From NCBI RefSeq assembly GCF_001038625.1, contig NZ_CP011803.1, positions 2,852,001 through 2,916,000 on the forward strand: a stretch of 64,000 nucleotides of DNA, in the 5' to 3' direction. Shown in pieces: positions 9,739 to 17,842 of this stretch; position 1 is the first letter of the stretch; every line of letters begins with the position of its first letter. The position numbers and the translations under genes were made by a program. A model generated the notes under the pieces. That model did no database searches. It was not told the origin of the DNA and saw nothing but the letters and a program-made list of their open reading frames with translations. This stretch comes from Clostridium carboxidivorans P7 (GTDB taxonomy: Bacteria > Bacillota > Clostridia > Clostridiales > Clostridiaceae).

Positions 9739-9779
9739 AAAAAAAAATTGTTAGCTTATTAAAAATAATAAACTAACAA
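9739..9779 (-). terminator. Rho-independent terminator after the kinase gene
   Basis: Read on the minus strand, a stem TTGTTAG-TTTATTA / TAATAAG-CTAACAA is followed by nine T residues. It ends the two-component operon that lies upstream on the same strand. Confidence 0.85.
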
Positions 9780-9820
9780 CCTTAATATCCATTTCATTTA
9801 ACCTTAAGACTACCTTAATG

Positions 9821-11200
9821 TTAAAACTCAATTATAAATTTTGTCCCTTCTCCTAATTTACTTTCCACATAAATATTCCAATTATGTCCTTGAATTATTT
9901 CATTGGCTATAGCCATCCCAAGGCCTGTTCCTTCTGTCTTCTTATCCGTATTTGCTCCTCTATAATATCTTACAAAGAGATTCTCTACCTCATCTTCACT
10001 CATGCCTCTTCCATTATCACAAATACATACCCTTGTGTTTCCACATTTCTCTATAAGTATTTTAATCTCTATGTCATCATCATTATGAATAATTGAGTTA
10101 TATATTAGATTCATTAAAGCCCTTTTTAAAAGAAGACAATCATATTCTATATTAATAACTTCCTCATCACTATGAAAATTAATGTTTTTATGCTGAAATT
10201 CAGGATTATTTAATATATCAATTACAATTTCTTTGATAAACCTTACTATATTCCCGTTCTTTTTGTTTAAAGGCAGCATACCATTTTCAAGCTGATAGGT
10301 TAATTTCAAATCATCAATAAGCTTTTCTGCATAGAGAATATTCTTTAATATGATTTTTCCATAAACTTGAGTCCCTTCCAAATTATTATTCCCAATTGGA
10401 TTAGCTATTAACTCTGCATAGCCTTTAATAGGTGATAAAGGTGTTTTTAAATCATGAGTTATATTAGAAATCCACTCTTTTCTTAACTTGTCATCCATAT
10501 ATCTCTTTTTCTCTCTTAATTTAAGCTCATTGTCTAGCCTATTTAGATTCTCATAAATAACTCCAAATTCCCCTTTACTTTCTTTAGCTTCATAGTTTCT
10601 TAAGGATATTTTTTCTAAGCTCCTAATTATTTTAGACATTTCCCTGGTTAATCTAATGCCATAAACTCCACCCAAAACAATAACTATAAAAATAATAACT
10701 CCAAGTATAGGGAGAATGATTGATTTACCACTTATAAATTCATTATTGTCTAAATACATAGTTACCTTAGATATTTTATTATAAAAGCCTATTAGATAAA
10801 CAAAGTCCTTTCCATTAAGGGTAACAGTACTAATAAAGACCTCATTACTTTCTTGCTGCTTTAATAAATCAACCTGAGAATATCGCTGCTTTACATTTTT
10901 AGGTTTATTATAGCTTTCAATTTCATTGCCATCCTTATCAATTATCTGAACCCATAATTTATTTTCCTTAAGCTTTTCTCTTCCCTCTTCCGTAATAAAA
11001 TGCTTGTCTTTATTAACTGTAATTTCCTGTGAAAATTCCTGAGTGAAAATTCTTGGCCAATTACTCAATGCCATATCCCCATTAGGCTTCTTTATAGTAA
11101 TAACTTTAAAAGTAACAACTATTATAACGACTAAAATAAGTATCAATCCAATAAATAAAGTAACGTAGGTATGTAATAAACGTTTATAATCTACTTTCAT
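9821..11200 (-). CDS. Sensor histidine kinase with extracytoplasmic domain
   Basis: The 459-residue kinase has a first helix at about 13-33, an extracytoplasmic region of about 125 residues, a second helix at about 160-183, a HAMP-like linker, the H-box ITHDLKTPLSP with His249, the N-box LMNLIYNSIIHND and G-boxes DNGRGMSED and GTGLGMA. Unlike the kinase at 2538 it has a sizeable outside domain and may sense its signal directly. It is encoded nine bases after the response regulator and is followed by a strong terminator. Confidence 0.92.
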   Translation of the reverse strand: MKVDYKRLLHTYVTLFIGLILILVVIIVVTFKVITIKKPNGDMALSNWPRIFTQEFSQEITVNKDKHFITEEGREKLKENKLWVQIIDKDGNEIESYNKPKNVKQRYSQVDLLKQQESNEVFISTVTLNGKDFVYLIGFYNKISKVTMYLDNNEFISGKSIILPILGVIIFIVIVLGGVYGIRLTREMSKIIRSLEKISLRNYEAKESKGEFGVIYENLNRLDNELKLREKKRYMDDKLRKEWISNITHDLKTPLSPIKGYAELIANPIGNNNLEGTQVYGKIILKNILYAEKLIDDLKLTYQLENGMLPLNKKNGNIVRFIKEIVIDILNNPEFQHKNINFHSDEEVINIEYDCLLLKRALMNLIYNSIIHNDDDIEIKILIEKCGNTRVCICDNGRGMSEDEVENLFVRYYRGANTDKKTEGTGLGMAIANEIIQGHNWNIYVESKLGEGTKFIIEF

Positions 11201-11209
11201 GAATTACCC

Positions 11210-11932
11210 CTATTCCTTTACTAGCTTATAACCTAAGCCCTTTACTGTTAGGAGAAGTTCAGGCATTGAAGGATTTATTTCAATCTTTTCTCTTAGGTGT
11301 CTTATATGAACCATAATAGTATTATCACAGCCTACTGCATATTCTCCACATATTTGTTCATATAGTCTCTCTTTACTTATTATTTTGTTTAGGTTTTGAG
11401 CTAAATAGGATAATATTTTAAATTCTGTACCTGTTAATTCTATTTCCTTTTCTTCCTTAAGGACTCTTCCACCATCTATATCAATGAATAAGTTGCCTAT
11501 ATTCACTATTTCATTGGTATTTTCTATAGATTTATTATAATGTTGTCTGCGAATTTGAGCTTTTATACGGAAGGATATTTCTCTTGGACTAAATGGTTTT
11601 GTGATATAATCATCCCCTCCACTACTAAGACCTAGTATCTTATCTATCTCATCGTCTTTTGATGATAGGAAAAGTATTGGAGAATAAGAGAATTCTCTTA
11701 TTTTTTTACAAACCTCTATACCATCTATATCTTGAAGCATTATATCTAGTACAATGATGTGTGGTGAATATTTTTTTGCTAGATTTATGCCTTCTATACC
11801 TGAATGAGCTTTTTTTATTTCTTTAAAACCATCGCTTTTTAGCACTTCTTCTATAAGATCAGTTATGTCTAATTCATCATCAATAAGTAAAATTCTAGAG
11901 TTAGTACAATTAAGTTCGTTATGCATTACCAT
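11210..11932 (-). CDS. OmpR/PhoB-family response regulator
   Basis: The 240-residue protein has a receiver domain with acidic pocket DDE (18-20), phospho-acceptor Asp63 in VLDIMLQD and a TKPF lysine, then a winged-helix domain (LTGTEFKILSYLAQN, MVHIRHLREKIEIN, VKGLGYKL). AAGGAGG lies before the first ATG; a second in-frame ATG two codons on is equally possible. It forms an operon with the kinase gene. The likely targets are the permease and ATPase genes just downstream. Confidence 0.92.
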   Translation of the reverse strand: MVMHNELNCTNSRILLIDDELDITDLIEEVLKSDGFKEIKKAHSGIEGINLAKKYSPHIIVLDIMLQDIDGIEVCKKIREFSYSPILFLSSKDDEIDKILGLSSGGDDYITKPFSPREISFRIKAQIRRQHYNKSIENTNEIVNIGNLFIDIDGGRVLKEEKEIELTGTEFKILSYLAQNLNKIISKERLYEQICGEYAVGCDNTIMVHIRHLREKIEINPSMPELLLTVKGLGYKLVKE

Positions 11933-12242
11933 ATAATCCTCCTTAATATGTAATAATAAAAAATGCTACTCTAACCAAATGAACATTTCCTTTATATTAC
12001 TATTATATCTAATATAGTAATTCTATTAACCATACTTTGCAATTAACTTTTTAATCGTATTTCAGTTTTTCGGAAATTATGTATTCTAAGACTCTGTTCT
12101 GAATATCCCAATTCCGTTTCTTAATTATCAACTTTGAATCTTATGAAACTAGTTATTATATTCTAAACTGCTATTTGTATAACATTTTTCTAATACCAAC
12201 TATTTGCATAAATGCCACTTATGATTTTCTGTTAATATATAA
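11933..12242. other. Intergenic region upstream of the response regulator
   Basis: About 300 AT-rich bases that must hold the promoter of the two-component operon. No further gene or repeat was recognised. Confidence 0.4.
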
Positions 12243-12270
12243 AAACCCACGACATTTCTGTCGAGGGTTT
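12243..12270 (-). terminator. Hairpin terminator after the nitroreductase operon
   Basis: Stem AAACCC-A-CGACA / TGTCG-A-GGGTTT with a four-base loop, followed on the minus strand by TTTTATATATT. It is the only strong hairpin downstream of the nitroreductase and its small partner. The sequence also resembles the CCCACGAC hairpins seen at IS200/IS605 ends, so a relic of such an element is an alternative. Confidence 0.5.
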
Positions 12271-12428
12271 CACGGTGAAGGCGAACCGCAACAATACTTA
12301 TTCTAAAACTCTATGTTATAATAGTATAGCTTAAAAAAAGAGGCATTTCTAGTTTAAATATCTCTTTAAAAATTAGCTATATTTAATATATAGGCTTATA
12401 AAAAAGGTAACTCAGCAAAAATTTTTTA

Positions 12429-12605
12429 CTATATACTTTTAAAAAAATTACGCAGCCAACCAGGTATTTTCTTATCTTTCCATTCTATTTTACCTTTTTC
12501 AATTGCCATCACTATTTTTAACATTTCTGTATTATCATATATATTAATTTTATCACATATATCAATAACACCATTTACACCTGTAAATATAGTATAGCCT
12601 TTCAT
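12429..12605 (-). CDS. Small hypothetical protein, 58 residues
   Basis: A 58-codon frame starts five bases after the nitroreductase stop and has an AGGTAGGT ribosome binding site. The product begins MKGYTIFTGVNGVIDICDK, is mixed acidic and basic, and ends in a Trp/Phe-rich segment (IPGWLRNFFKSI). It has no recognised domain and no membrane helix. The tight spacing and shared downstream hairpin suggest co-expression with the nitroreductase. It may instead be a chance frame. Confidence 0.45.
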   Translation of the reverse strand: MKGYTIFTGVNGVIDICDKINIYDNTEMLKIVMAIEKGKIEWKDKKIPGWLRNFFKSI

Positions 12606-12610
12606 TTTAC

Positions 12611-13444
12611 CTACCTATAACTTTCATTTGCTCTCTTTGAAGAATCATATTTGATAAATTTGCATAAAAATCCAGTCTTAACCAACATCTTTTCTACTTC
12701 ACTGTATTGACTGTTAGACTCTATTTGATTATCACTTTTCTCATTTGTCCTTGAACATCCACACCATTTTTCATAAAAATATTCTAGATAATGCTTATAT
12801 CCTTTTTCTCTCCAATCATCAATTAAAGATAGAAAGTGTTTATCTTCACTATCGTATTCTAAAACTATATTTTTCAATTCTTCATCATTTAATCTCTTGT
12901 ATTTATTAAAATGTATTACTCCTTCTCCACTTAATCGACCTTTCTTTGTCAATTTTATTTTTTCATCGTCTGAATAGCCAAGCATCAATGCAGCTATTGG
13001 AAAACAATATTTTTTCGGTAGGTTTAAACAATCATATATTCTATTAATATTTCCCCTGTGTACACAATTGCTGAAAAAAGAATCAATTCCAAGAGATTTT
13101 GCAGTAATAGCAGCAGTCTGTGCAGCAAGAATTGTATCAGTGCTGCCTGTTATAAAAGCTACAATAGGTATTTCATGTTTATATTGAAATTCTAAATATT
13201 CAGCTGAGTCTATCACTCTATTAAAATCAACACAAAATACCAGCATTTTGTCACCAACATATCCTATCTTTTTCATAACTTTTTTATCCTCTACAACTAT
13301 AATAGAATAGGTTTGTCTAGCTGATGCTGTAGCTGCATTTACACATGATTTTAATATAAGTTCCAAATTATCCTCTGATATGTTTTTATCAGAAAACTTT
13401 CTAACAGTTTTAAGGCTTTTTATTATTTCTATAGTTTCATTCAT
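12611..13444 (-). CDS. Nitroreductase-family protein
   Basis: The 277-residue protein starts like FMN-dependent nitroreductases (IKSLKTVRKFSDKNIS, with the Arg that contacts the FMN phosphate) and keeps the helix AAQTAAITAKSLGIDSFF typical of the family. The C-terminal region after about residue 205 is longer than usual and ends in a segment of unknown role containing KWCGCS. The ATG at 13444 follows GAAGGAGATATT; an earlier ATG at 13498 lacks a ribosome binding site. The family reduces nitro compounds, quinones or flavins with NAD(P)H. The upstream MarR gene and operator (13532-13549) suggest induction by an aromatic or oxidising compound. Confidence 0.85.
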   Translation of the reverse strand: MNETIEIIKSLKTVRKFSDKNISEDNLELILKSCVNAATASARQTYSIIVVEDKKVMKKIGYVGDKMLVFCVDFNRVIDSAEYLEFQYKHEIPIVAFITGSTDTILAAQTAAITAKSLGIDSFFSNCVHRGNINRIYDCLNLPKKYCFPIAALMLGYSDDEKIKLTKKGRLSGEGVIHFNKYKRLNDEELKNIVLEYDSEDKHFLSLIDDWREKGYKHYLEYFYEKWCGCSRTNEKSDNQIESNSQYSEVEKMLVKTGFLCKFIKYDSSKRANESYR

Positions 13445-13531
13445 TTTAATATCTCCTTCAAATATTTTTTTAATTTTATAATGTAAAATATACTGCATTA
13501 ATTCATGTCATTTTTTATCCTCCCCCTTTAC

Positions 13532-13549
13532 TAGTTCGGTACCGAACTA
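13532..13549. promoter_or_regulatory. MarR operator, perfect 18-bp palindrome
   Basis: The palindrome TAGTTCGGTACCGAACTA lies between the marR stop and the nitroreductase start, just after a TATAAT-like element on the minus strand. A related copy sits inside the marR promoter (14041-14058), which links both sites to the same repressor. Confidence 0.75.
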
Positions 13550-13563
13550 TAATTATAAAAAAA

Positions 13564-13995
13564 TTATCGGGTAAAGTTGTTTATTACCCGATCTAATAAC
13601 ATAAGTAAAGTTTCAGCTTCTTCTTCTGTAAAATCATAAAAAAATTCTTTAATCACATTATCTGAAATTTCTTTGAAATCTTTCTTTATACCTAGCCCTT
13701 TTTCGGTTAATACTATATAAGATGATCTTCTATCTTCTAAATTTGCTTCTTTGGCAACATATCCGTTTAATAATAATTTATCCACTAACTGAGTAACTGT
13801 AGACTTTGTACGATTAATTCCTTCACTTATTTCTTTCATAGTTAATTTTCCATTATTATCATAGAGTATATCTAATATATTACCATGTGACACTACAAGC
13901 CCCTCAATTCCTCTCTTTTTAAGTTCACATTCAATATAATTAAAAATCTCACTTCTTATTTTTGAAACTTTAGATATAGCTAAATATTTATTCAT
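13564..13995 (-). CDS. MarR-family transcriptional regulator
   Basis: The product of about 143 residues has the MarR winged helix: LTMKEISEGINRTKSTVTQL as the helix-turn-helix and LEDRRSSYIVLTEKG as the wing with the DxRSS pattern. The ATG at 13995 is preceded by GGGAG and gives a normal MarR length; in-frame starts at 14013 and 14022 are possible but have poorer sites. It is followed on the same strand by the nitroreductase gene. Both promoters carry the same palindrome, so self-repression and control of the nitroreductase are likely. Confidence 0.9.
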   Translation of the reverse strand: MNKYLAISKVSKIRSEIFNYIECELKKRGIEGLVVSHGNILDILYDNNGKLTMKEISEGINRTKSTVTQLVDKLLLNGYVAKEANLEDRRSSYIVLTEKGLGIKKDFKEISDNVIKEFFYDFTEEEAETLLMLLDRVINNFTR

Positions 13996-14036
13996 AATAA
14001 GTAATACTCCCATTTTTTTCACTTGATGTTAATACG

Positions 14037-14065
14037 AGTATAGTACGTCGCCGAACTAATGTCAA
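14037..14065 (-). promoter_or_regulatory. marR promoter with operator in the spacer
   Basis: On the minus strand TTGACA (14065-14060), a 17-base spacer and TATACT (14042-14037) form a strong promoter. The spacer holds an imperfect copy (14041-14058) of the palindrome at 13532-13549, keeping CCGAACTA on one side. Repressor bound there would block RNA polymerase. Confidence 0.75.
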
Positions 14066-14179
14066 GTTATATACTGTTTAATCAGTTATACTTATATAAA
14101 AATACTTGAAGTTGAAATGATTTTTTTACTATTTATACATTCTTTATAGTGCTTCGTAAAATTTCCTAATTATGATATA

Positions 14180-14324
14180 ATATGTGCGTATTGGGGGTGA
14201 TTTTTTATGAAGGTCTATGATACATTCAGCTTTACATCAGCTTGCTCCTTGCAAGGACTACAACAAACTCAGCTATGCTTTGTTTGGAGCCTAAGTTGTT
14301 AAATTAGCTGAACTGCGCACATAT
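14180..14324 (+). promoter_or_regulatory. Possible structured leader before the CD3324-type gene
   Basis: The ends ATATGTGCG (14180) and CGCACATAT (14324) are complementary over a 145-base span that also holds the palindrome TCCTTGCAAGGA and a short reading frame. This could be an attenuating leader or a small element relic. Confidence 0.3.
14207..14302 (+). CDS. Possible 31-residue leader peptide
   Basis: An ATG preceded by GGGGGTGATTTTTT opens a 31-codon frame ending at TAA. The product begins MKVYDTFSFTSACSLQGLQQ and ends FVWSLSC, with three cysteines. It lies inside the complementary ends at 14180-14324, about 95 bases before the next gene. The good ribosome binding site is the only positive evidence. 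Confidence 0.25.
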   Translation: MKVYDTFSFTSACSLQGLQQTQLCFVWSLSC

Positions 14325-14397
14325 TTTAGGCTCTGTAACACATAGCTTTTGTGTATTCTTTGCTTCAATTCTATGATAAGAGTGAAGGAGTAAGGAA

Positions 14398-14676
14398 ATG
14401 AAACATGTAAAAGCACAAGATGTGTTGCCAGAGGAAATTGTTAAAATAATACAAAAATATGTAGATGGAGAATATCTTTACATCCCCAGAAAAAATGAAA
14501 ATCATAAATCCTGGGGAGAAAAGAGTGGTATAAAGAGTATCCTTAAATTGAGAAATAAAGAGATTTATAAAAAATATATTAATGGGGCTGCTATTCTTGA
14601 GTTAACTCAAGAATATTATCTATCAGAAAAAAGTATAAGAAGAATAATAGGTCAGGAAAAGCTTCTATGCTCATAA
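14398..14676 (+). CDS. CD3324-family (Mor-like) DNA-binding protein
   Basis: The 92-residue protein begins with LPEEIVKIIQKYVDGEYLYI, followed by GIKSILKLRNKEIYKKYINGA and a helix-turn-helix-like end (ILELTQEYYLSEKSIRRIIGQ). This is the layout of the small clostridial CD3324 proteins, related to the Mor/C phage activators. GAAGGAGTAAGG precedes the ATG. Family members are usually isolated genes and their targets are not known. No partner gene is adjacent. Confidence 0.8.
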   Translation: MKHVKAQDVLPEEIVKIIQKYVDGEYLYIPRKNENHKSWGEKSGIKSILKLRNKEIYKKYINGAAILELTQEYYLSEKSIRRIIGQEKLLCS

Positions 14677-14785
14677 TCATTACGGAATTATTTATTAGAT
14701 TGAATGCTTATTTTAAACTATGTTATGATTTCATTGTAGCAATCCAATGAAATCATCATTTGTATTTTAAGACAAGGTTCAAAAA

Positions 14786-15049
14786 TCAAGTGATTCTTAG
14801 ACTCAGGTGGAGTTTGCTTGTGAGGAATACCTCTTACCTGAGCAAAAGCTCGTAAAATGCCATTTAGGCATTTTACCCATCTGAGTCTTAGAAGAACTTA
14901 TCCAGGCGCGTAGCAGTGCTTATCCCACAGTTAAGTAGAGAGCCAAAATCTATGATTTTGTGCGAATCACTTACTCCTTCGACAATAGGAGAAGGAGTTT
15001 CATACAAAGAAAGTGGGGGTATTAGCAATGGTAGCCGCTCGGATAAAAT
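14786..15049 (+). ncRNA. Candidate structured RNA, dispersed repeat copy 1
   Basis: The element starts TCAAGTGATTCTTAGACTCAG and ends CGGATAAAA. A 10-bp stem GACTCAGGTG / CATCTGAGTC is conserved in all three copies, as is the block AGAAGAACTTATCCAGG after it. Here the first loop is enlarged by an extra hairpin (GTAAAATGCC / GGCATTTTAC) and the second by about 90 bases. The stem TGCT / AGCA appears as CCGT / ACGG in copy 3, which fits compensatory change in RNA. It lies 170 bases before the FusB-like gene. It may be a conserved clostridial RNA (the raiA-type RNA is one candidate from memory) or a mobile element; neither is proven. Confidence 0.5.
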
Positions 15050-15220
15050 GATTGTGAATATGAAATATGACTTAAGTCAAGATGATTATTGTTACTTTCA
15101 ACTGGAATAATAATAATCATCTTTTTTAATGGATTCATAATATAGCAAATTAAGATAATTCCATACCTATTTTCATTCATAATAAAAATAACACATATTA
15201 GAAAGAGGTGCTAAATTTTT

Positions 15221-15880
15221 ATGGAAACTTTCATAAAAAAACATGAATATAATTATATAAAAAAGTGTTTAAATGATTTAAATAATACTTTTAAAAGCTG
15301 TGTAGATATTAATATTGTTGAGGCTAGTAAAGCATATATATCCGATAAAATATTAAATACTTTTACAAATTTATCCCCTGAACAAAAAGAACTGCTTGAT
15401 ATTAATGAAATAAATGACTCATCACAAATTGATACATATTTAGCTGGATTAGATAAATATGTATATGGAATGCCAAAAGTTACAATCGCACAAATCAGTA
15501 AACTGTTTAAAAAAGAAAAGAAATTAAAATTGCAAAATTTAGATGTACAAGATTCAAAGATTGTATATTTAGGTTGGGTTGATGAGCCAACTAAAAAATT
15601 ATTTGTAGCATATAATATGAATGATAATCTCATAGGTATGACATGCAGAATGCCAAACCATAGTTCAAACAATACCCATATATGTTCACTTTGCAATCAT
15701 GTAGGAAGACAAGATGAAGTAGCTTTTGTTTCACCTGTCTGTAAAACATCTAATTCAGGGGAAGGTGCCTATAAATCAATAGGCTTTTATATTTGTTTGG
15801 ATAGTAAAAAATGTAATGAGCGAATTGTCTCTACTGAAAAACTTGAGAAAATTTTAAAAAATGTTAACAATATAAAGTGA
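15221..15880 (+). CDS. FusB/FusC-like elongation factor G-binding protein
   Basis: The 219-residue protein starts METFIKKHEYNYIKKCL, like FusB proteins, with an N-terminal helical domain and a C-terminal treble-clef zinc finger. The likely zinc ligands are in CSLC (about residues 155-158), a cysteine near VSPVCKTS, and CLDSKKC. FusB proteins bind elongation factor G and free stalled ribosomes, giving fusidic acid resistance; chromosomal clostridial relatives are of uncertain role. GAAAGAGGTGC precedes the ATG. The next gene is a DEAD-box RNA helicase, so both neighbours act on RNA or ribosomes. Confidence 0.85.
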   Translation: METFIKKHEYNYIKKCLNDLNNTFKSCVDINIVEASKAYISDKILNTFTNLSPEQKELLDINEINDSSQIDTYLAGLDKYVYGMPKVTIAQISKLFKKEKKLKLQNLDVQDSKIVYLGWVDEPTKKLFVAYNMNDNLIGMTCRMPNHSSNNTHICSLCNHVGRQDEVAFVSPVCKTSNSGEGAYKSIGFYICLDSKKCNERIVSTEKLEKILKNVNNIK

Positions 15881-15988
15881 TAAGCACATCTGTATAAATT
15901 GTTTGTTTAATTCTTATAAATAGTATATGATTAAAAGATATGGCAGCCAGAAGGTTCTAATTAAGCTTCCATTGAAAGGTAGAAAATA

Positions 15989-17116
15989 ATGAATTTTAAC
16001 CAATTAGGAATCAGCGAAGATATAGTAAAGATATTAAAAAATAATGGCATCACTGAGCCCACACCGGTTCAAGCCGAAAGCATAAGTCTTATAAAGAACG
16101 GAAGAGATGTTATAGTGGAATCTCAAACCGGCACAGGAAAAACACTGGCGTTTTTGCTTCCCATTTTTGAAAATATCTCAACTAAGGTGGATGCAGTTCA
16201 AGCCTTGATTTTAACTCCTACAAGGGAGCTTGCCCTTCAGATAACCGAGGAAGCTCTAAAGCTTAAACAGGCTAAGGATATTAATATATTGGCAGCCTAT
16301 GGAGGTAAGGATATAGGGTCTCAGCTTAAGAAGTTAAAAACAGGTATCCATCTTATTATTGCAACCCCGGGAAGACTTCTTGATCATCTTGAAAGAAAAA
16401 CCATAGATTTAAGTAAATTAAAAACCTTTGTGCTGGATGAAGCAGATCAAATGCTTTTAATGGGCTTTAAGAATGATGTGGAGACAATTATAAAGGAAAC
16501 CTCTAAAAAACGCCAAACCCTTTGTTTCTCTGCAACCATAAATTCAGATGTTAAAAGACTGGCCTATAGATACACAAAAGAACCGTTAGCAGTAACAATA
16601 AATAAAGAAGAAGTAACTCTTGATGCTATTAAACAACAGGTAGTAGAAACTACAGACAGAAGAAAACAAGATGCTTTGTGCACCGTGCTCAATCAAGACA
16701 ATCCATATATGGCTATAATATTTTGCAGAACCAAAAGAAGAGTGGATGAACTGGAAGTATCACTATATAAACGAGGCTGCGACTGCAAAAAGCTGCACAG
16801 TGATATACTTCAGTCAAAACGTGAAAGAATAATGAAAGCCTTTAGAAATGGTGATTTTCAATACTTAATAGCAACGGATGTTGCCTCTAGGGGACTTGAT
16901 ATAAGCGGAGTCAGCCATATATATAACTATGACATACCTGAAAGTGCAGAAAGTTATATACATAGAATCGGCAGAACCGGAAGAGCTGGAGAGGAAGGCT
17001 ACACCTGCCTATTTATTGACCCAAAAGACAGATTGAGACTTGAAGAAATAGAAAAAGCTATTAAATTTAAAATACCAAGAAGGGACTTAGGTGAAGAGAA
17101 TCATGGCAACAAATAG
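15989..17116 (+). CDS. DEAD-box ATP-dependent RNA helicase
   Basis: The 375-residue protein contains the Q motif (GITEPTPVQ), motif I AQTGTGKT as SQTGTGKT, Ia PTRELALQ, Ib TPGRLLDH, II DEAD as VLDEADQM, III SAT, IV IIFCRTKRR, V ATDVASRGLDI and VI HRIGRTGRAG. It ends soon after motif VI, so it is a minimal helicase core without the RNA-binding tail of DbpA or CshA. Such enzymes unwind structured RNA in ribosome assembly or mRNA turnover. The start follows a modest site (GAAAGGTAG). The gene for a pentapeptide-repeat protein overlaps its end. Confidence 0.93.
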   Translation: MNFNQLGISEDIVKILKNNGITEPTPVQAESISLIKNGRDVIVESQTGTGKTLAFLLPIFENISTKVDAVQALILTPTRELALQITEEALKLKQAKDINILAAYGGKDIGSQLKKLKTGIHLIIATPGRLLDHLERKTIDLSKLKTFVLDEADQMLLMGFKNDVETIIKETSKKRQTLCFSATINSDVKRLAYRYTKEPLAVTINKEEVTLDAIKQQVVETTDRRKQDALCTVLNQDNPYMAIIFCRTKRRVDELEVSLYKRGCDCKKLHSDILQSKRERIMKAFRNGDFQYLIATDVASRGLDISGVSHIYNYDIPESAESYIHRIGRTGRAGEEGYTCLFIDPKDRLRLEEIEKAIKFKIPRRDLGEENHGNK

Positions 17117-17744
17117 AAGTGTTAAAGGAAATTTCAACTACAATAATATAGAGAAGAAAGATAAAAACTTTATGTACAAAAACCTAGAGAGAAGCAATTG
17201 TTATAACTGTGACTTTTCAGGCTCAATTTTTGATTTTGTAAGCTTTAGAGGAGCACATTTTAAATCTACCAATTTCTTAAAGTGCAGCTTTAAATATGCA
17301 GAATTTATTGGAACAAATTTAAAAGGCAGTGACTTTAAAAGTTCTATTTTTGAAAATGCTATTCTTGACTCTGTTAAGCTGGAAGATACTAATTTCAAGG
17401 ATGTAAAGTTTATAAATACTATATTCTTATCTACTGATATGAGCAAAGCTAAAAATATTGATATAAATACCCCCGGCATCAGAATCTTCGAAGAAATGCC
17501 AAAATTAGAAATCAGTGACGAGTTAAGAAGTGCTGTTTTAACCGCTATGGAAAACAAGTATATAAAGAAAGCACGAGTCCTTGATACAAAAGACGGCGGC
17601 CTTAATACATTAAATATTATGCTTCTACTAGAAAATTTTACAGAAGAAACAATAATTGCGGGACTAAAGTCAATTGTTACAAAGCTAGACAGGGAATTTT
17701 ACACTTTAAGTTATATAATAAAGTTTTTGAATTTGCAAGAATAA
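17091..17744 (+). CDS. Pentapeptide-repeat protein
   Basis: Up to 217 residues. Residues about 30-125 form pentapeptide repeats of the A(D/N)LXX type (for example NLERSNCYNCDFSGSIFDFV, NFLKCSFKYAEFIGTNLKGS), which fold as a right-handed beta helix. A helical C-terminal part of about 75 residues has no recognised domain. The start could be GTG at 17091 or ATG at 17103, both inside the helicase gene, so translation is coupled. Some members mimic DNA and protect topoisomerases, but nothing here shows that role. Confidence 0.85.
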   Translation: MKRIMATNRSVKGNFNYNNIEKKDKNFMYKNLERSNCYNCDFSGSIFDFVSFRGAHFKSTNFLKCSFKYAEFIGTNLKGSDFKSSIFENAILDSVKLEDTNFKDVKFINTIFLSTDMSKAKNIDINTPGIRIFEEMPKLEISDELRSAVLTAMENKYIKKARVLDTKDGGLNTLNIMLLLENFTEETIIAGLKSIVTKLDREFYTLSYIIKFLNLQE

Positions 17745-17778
17745 CATTGCTTAGAACACTGCCTTTTATAATTTAAAA

Positions 17779-17813
17779 TAGCTTTACCCAAGTAATATCA
17801 ATGGTTAAAGCTA
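17779..17813 (-). terminator. Hairpin between converging genes
   Basis: Stem TAGCTTTACCCA / TGGTTAAAGCTA, followed on the minus strand by ATTTTAAATTAT. It lies between the pentapeptide-repeat gene and the exonuclease gene and best serves the latter. Confidence 0.65.
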
Positions 17814-17842
17814 TAAACCTCACTTACTTATGACAACTAACC

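Noticed and set aside
14916-15110. A 64-codon frame inside structured element copy 1
   Set aside because: It crosses conserved RNA stems and variable loops, and no corresponding frame is kept in the other two copies.
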